This document shows positions 5,493-5,550 of a stretch of DNA of 5,550 bases, piece by piece. The stretch covers positions 1-5,550 of the forward strand of contig JAADDL010000003.1 in the NCBI GenBank assembly GCA_013153915.1, given 5' to 3'. Both the position numbers and the translations under genes were made by a program. Numbering within the stretch: position 1 is the stretch's first letter; the number at the start of each line of letters is the position of its first letter. The DNA comes from Campylobacterota bacterium. GTDB taxonomy: Bacteria > Campylobacterota > Campylobacteria > Campylobacterales > JALSKU01. The notes under the pieces were generated by a model. That model saw only the letters and a program-made list of their open reading frames with translations. It had not been told where the DNA came from and searched no databases.

Positions 5493-5550
5493 GGCAGCGA
5501 CCTACATTCCCAACCCCAGTAAGGGGCAGTATTATCGGCGATGAGATGCT
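5487..5550 (-). rRNA. rrf: 5S ribosomal RNA, 3' part (cut by the window edge)
   Basis: The - strand from 5550 downward has conserved 5S elements in order: CGCCGAT (5540-5534), AATACTG, a CCCC/GGGG hairpin around TTACT (5526-5513) matching the helix IV arm, TTGGGAATGTAGG, and the terminal CTGCCGGGAT, comparable with the E. coli ending CTGCCAGGCAT. About half of the gene (roughly 64 of 115-120 bases) is in view; the 5' half lies beyond position 5550. The exact mature 3' end is uncertain by a few bases (about 5485-5489). It implies a ribosomal RNA operon to the right, transcribed leftward toward the reductase operon. Confidence 0.9.

Overview
The window looks like chromosome of a Campylobacterota (epsilonproteobacterial) sulfur-metabolising bacterium, in the Sulfurimonas/Sulfurovum range rather than a named species. 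The signs are AT-rich DNA, heavy use of ATA (Ile) and AGA (Arg) codons, a short MiaA with the DSLSLYKEIDIASAKP-type motif that I associate with this group, a TATAAT -10 box without a clear -35 box, and the style of the 5S rRNA 3' end. The genus is inference.

Layout. Bases 1-136 are a short intergenic region with a good -10 box for the rightward genes. Two genes on the + strand follow and overlap by 11 bp: miaA (137-1027, tRNA dimethylallyltransferase) and a 296-residue integral membrane protein with two nucleoside-recognition/Gate-type repeats (1017-1907). Their 3' end runs tail-to-tail into a leftward operon, with a 48 bp overlap of coding sequence (1860-1907) and no visible terminator.

The leftward operon (5335 down to 1860, - strand) has four tightly packed genes. 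They are a Tat-exported molybdopterin oxidoreductase of the PsrA/PhsA type, its four-cluster ferredoxin-like subunit (PsrB/PhsB type), a single-domain rhodanese without a signal peptide, and a 71-residue protein with two membrane segments. The junctions overlap by 4, 4 and 11 bp, and the last two genes start with TTG behind good Shine-Dalgarno sequences. I infer that the first two make a periplasmic polysulfide or thiosulfate (sulfur) reductase. No NrfD/PsrC-type quinol-oxidising membrane subunit is encoded here, although the operon end is fully in view. The rhodanese suggests cytoplasmic handling of sulfane sulfur or a role in maturing the enzyme. The small membrane protein could be an anchor, but it has no histidine pair for heme b.

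The right end holds an AT-rich promoter region of about 150 bp with two perfect palindromes (5363-5374 on a -10 box; 5401-5414 near -50). Beyond it lie a weak intrinsic terminator and the 3' part of a 5S rRNA gene on the - strand, cut by the window edge. The sulfur operon therefore lies directly downstream of what is probably a ribosomal RNA operon, in the same direction. The most interesting point is the sulfur-reductase operon without a PsrC, carrying a rhodanese and a two-helix membrane protein instead.
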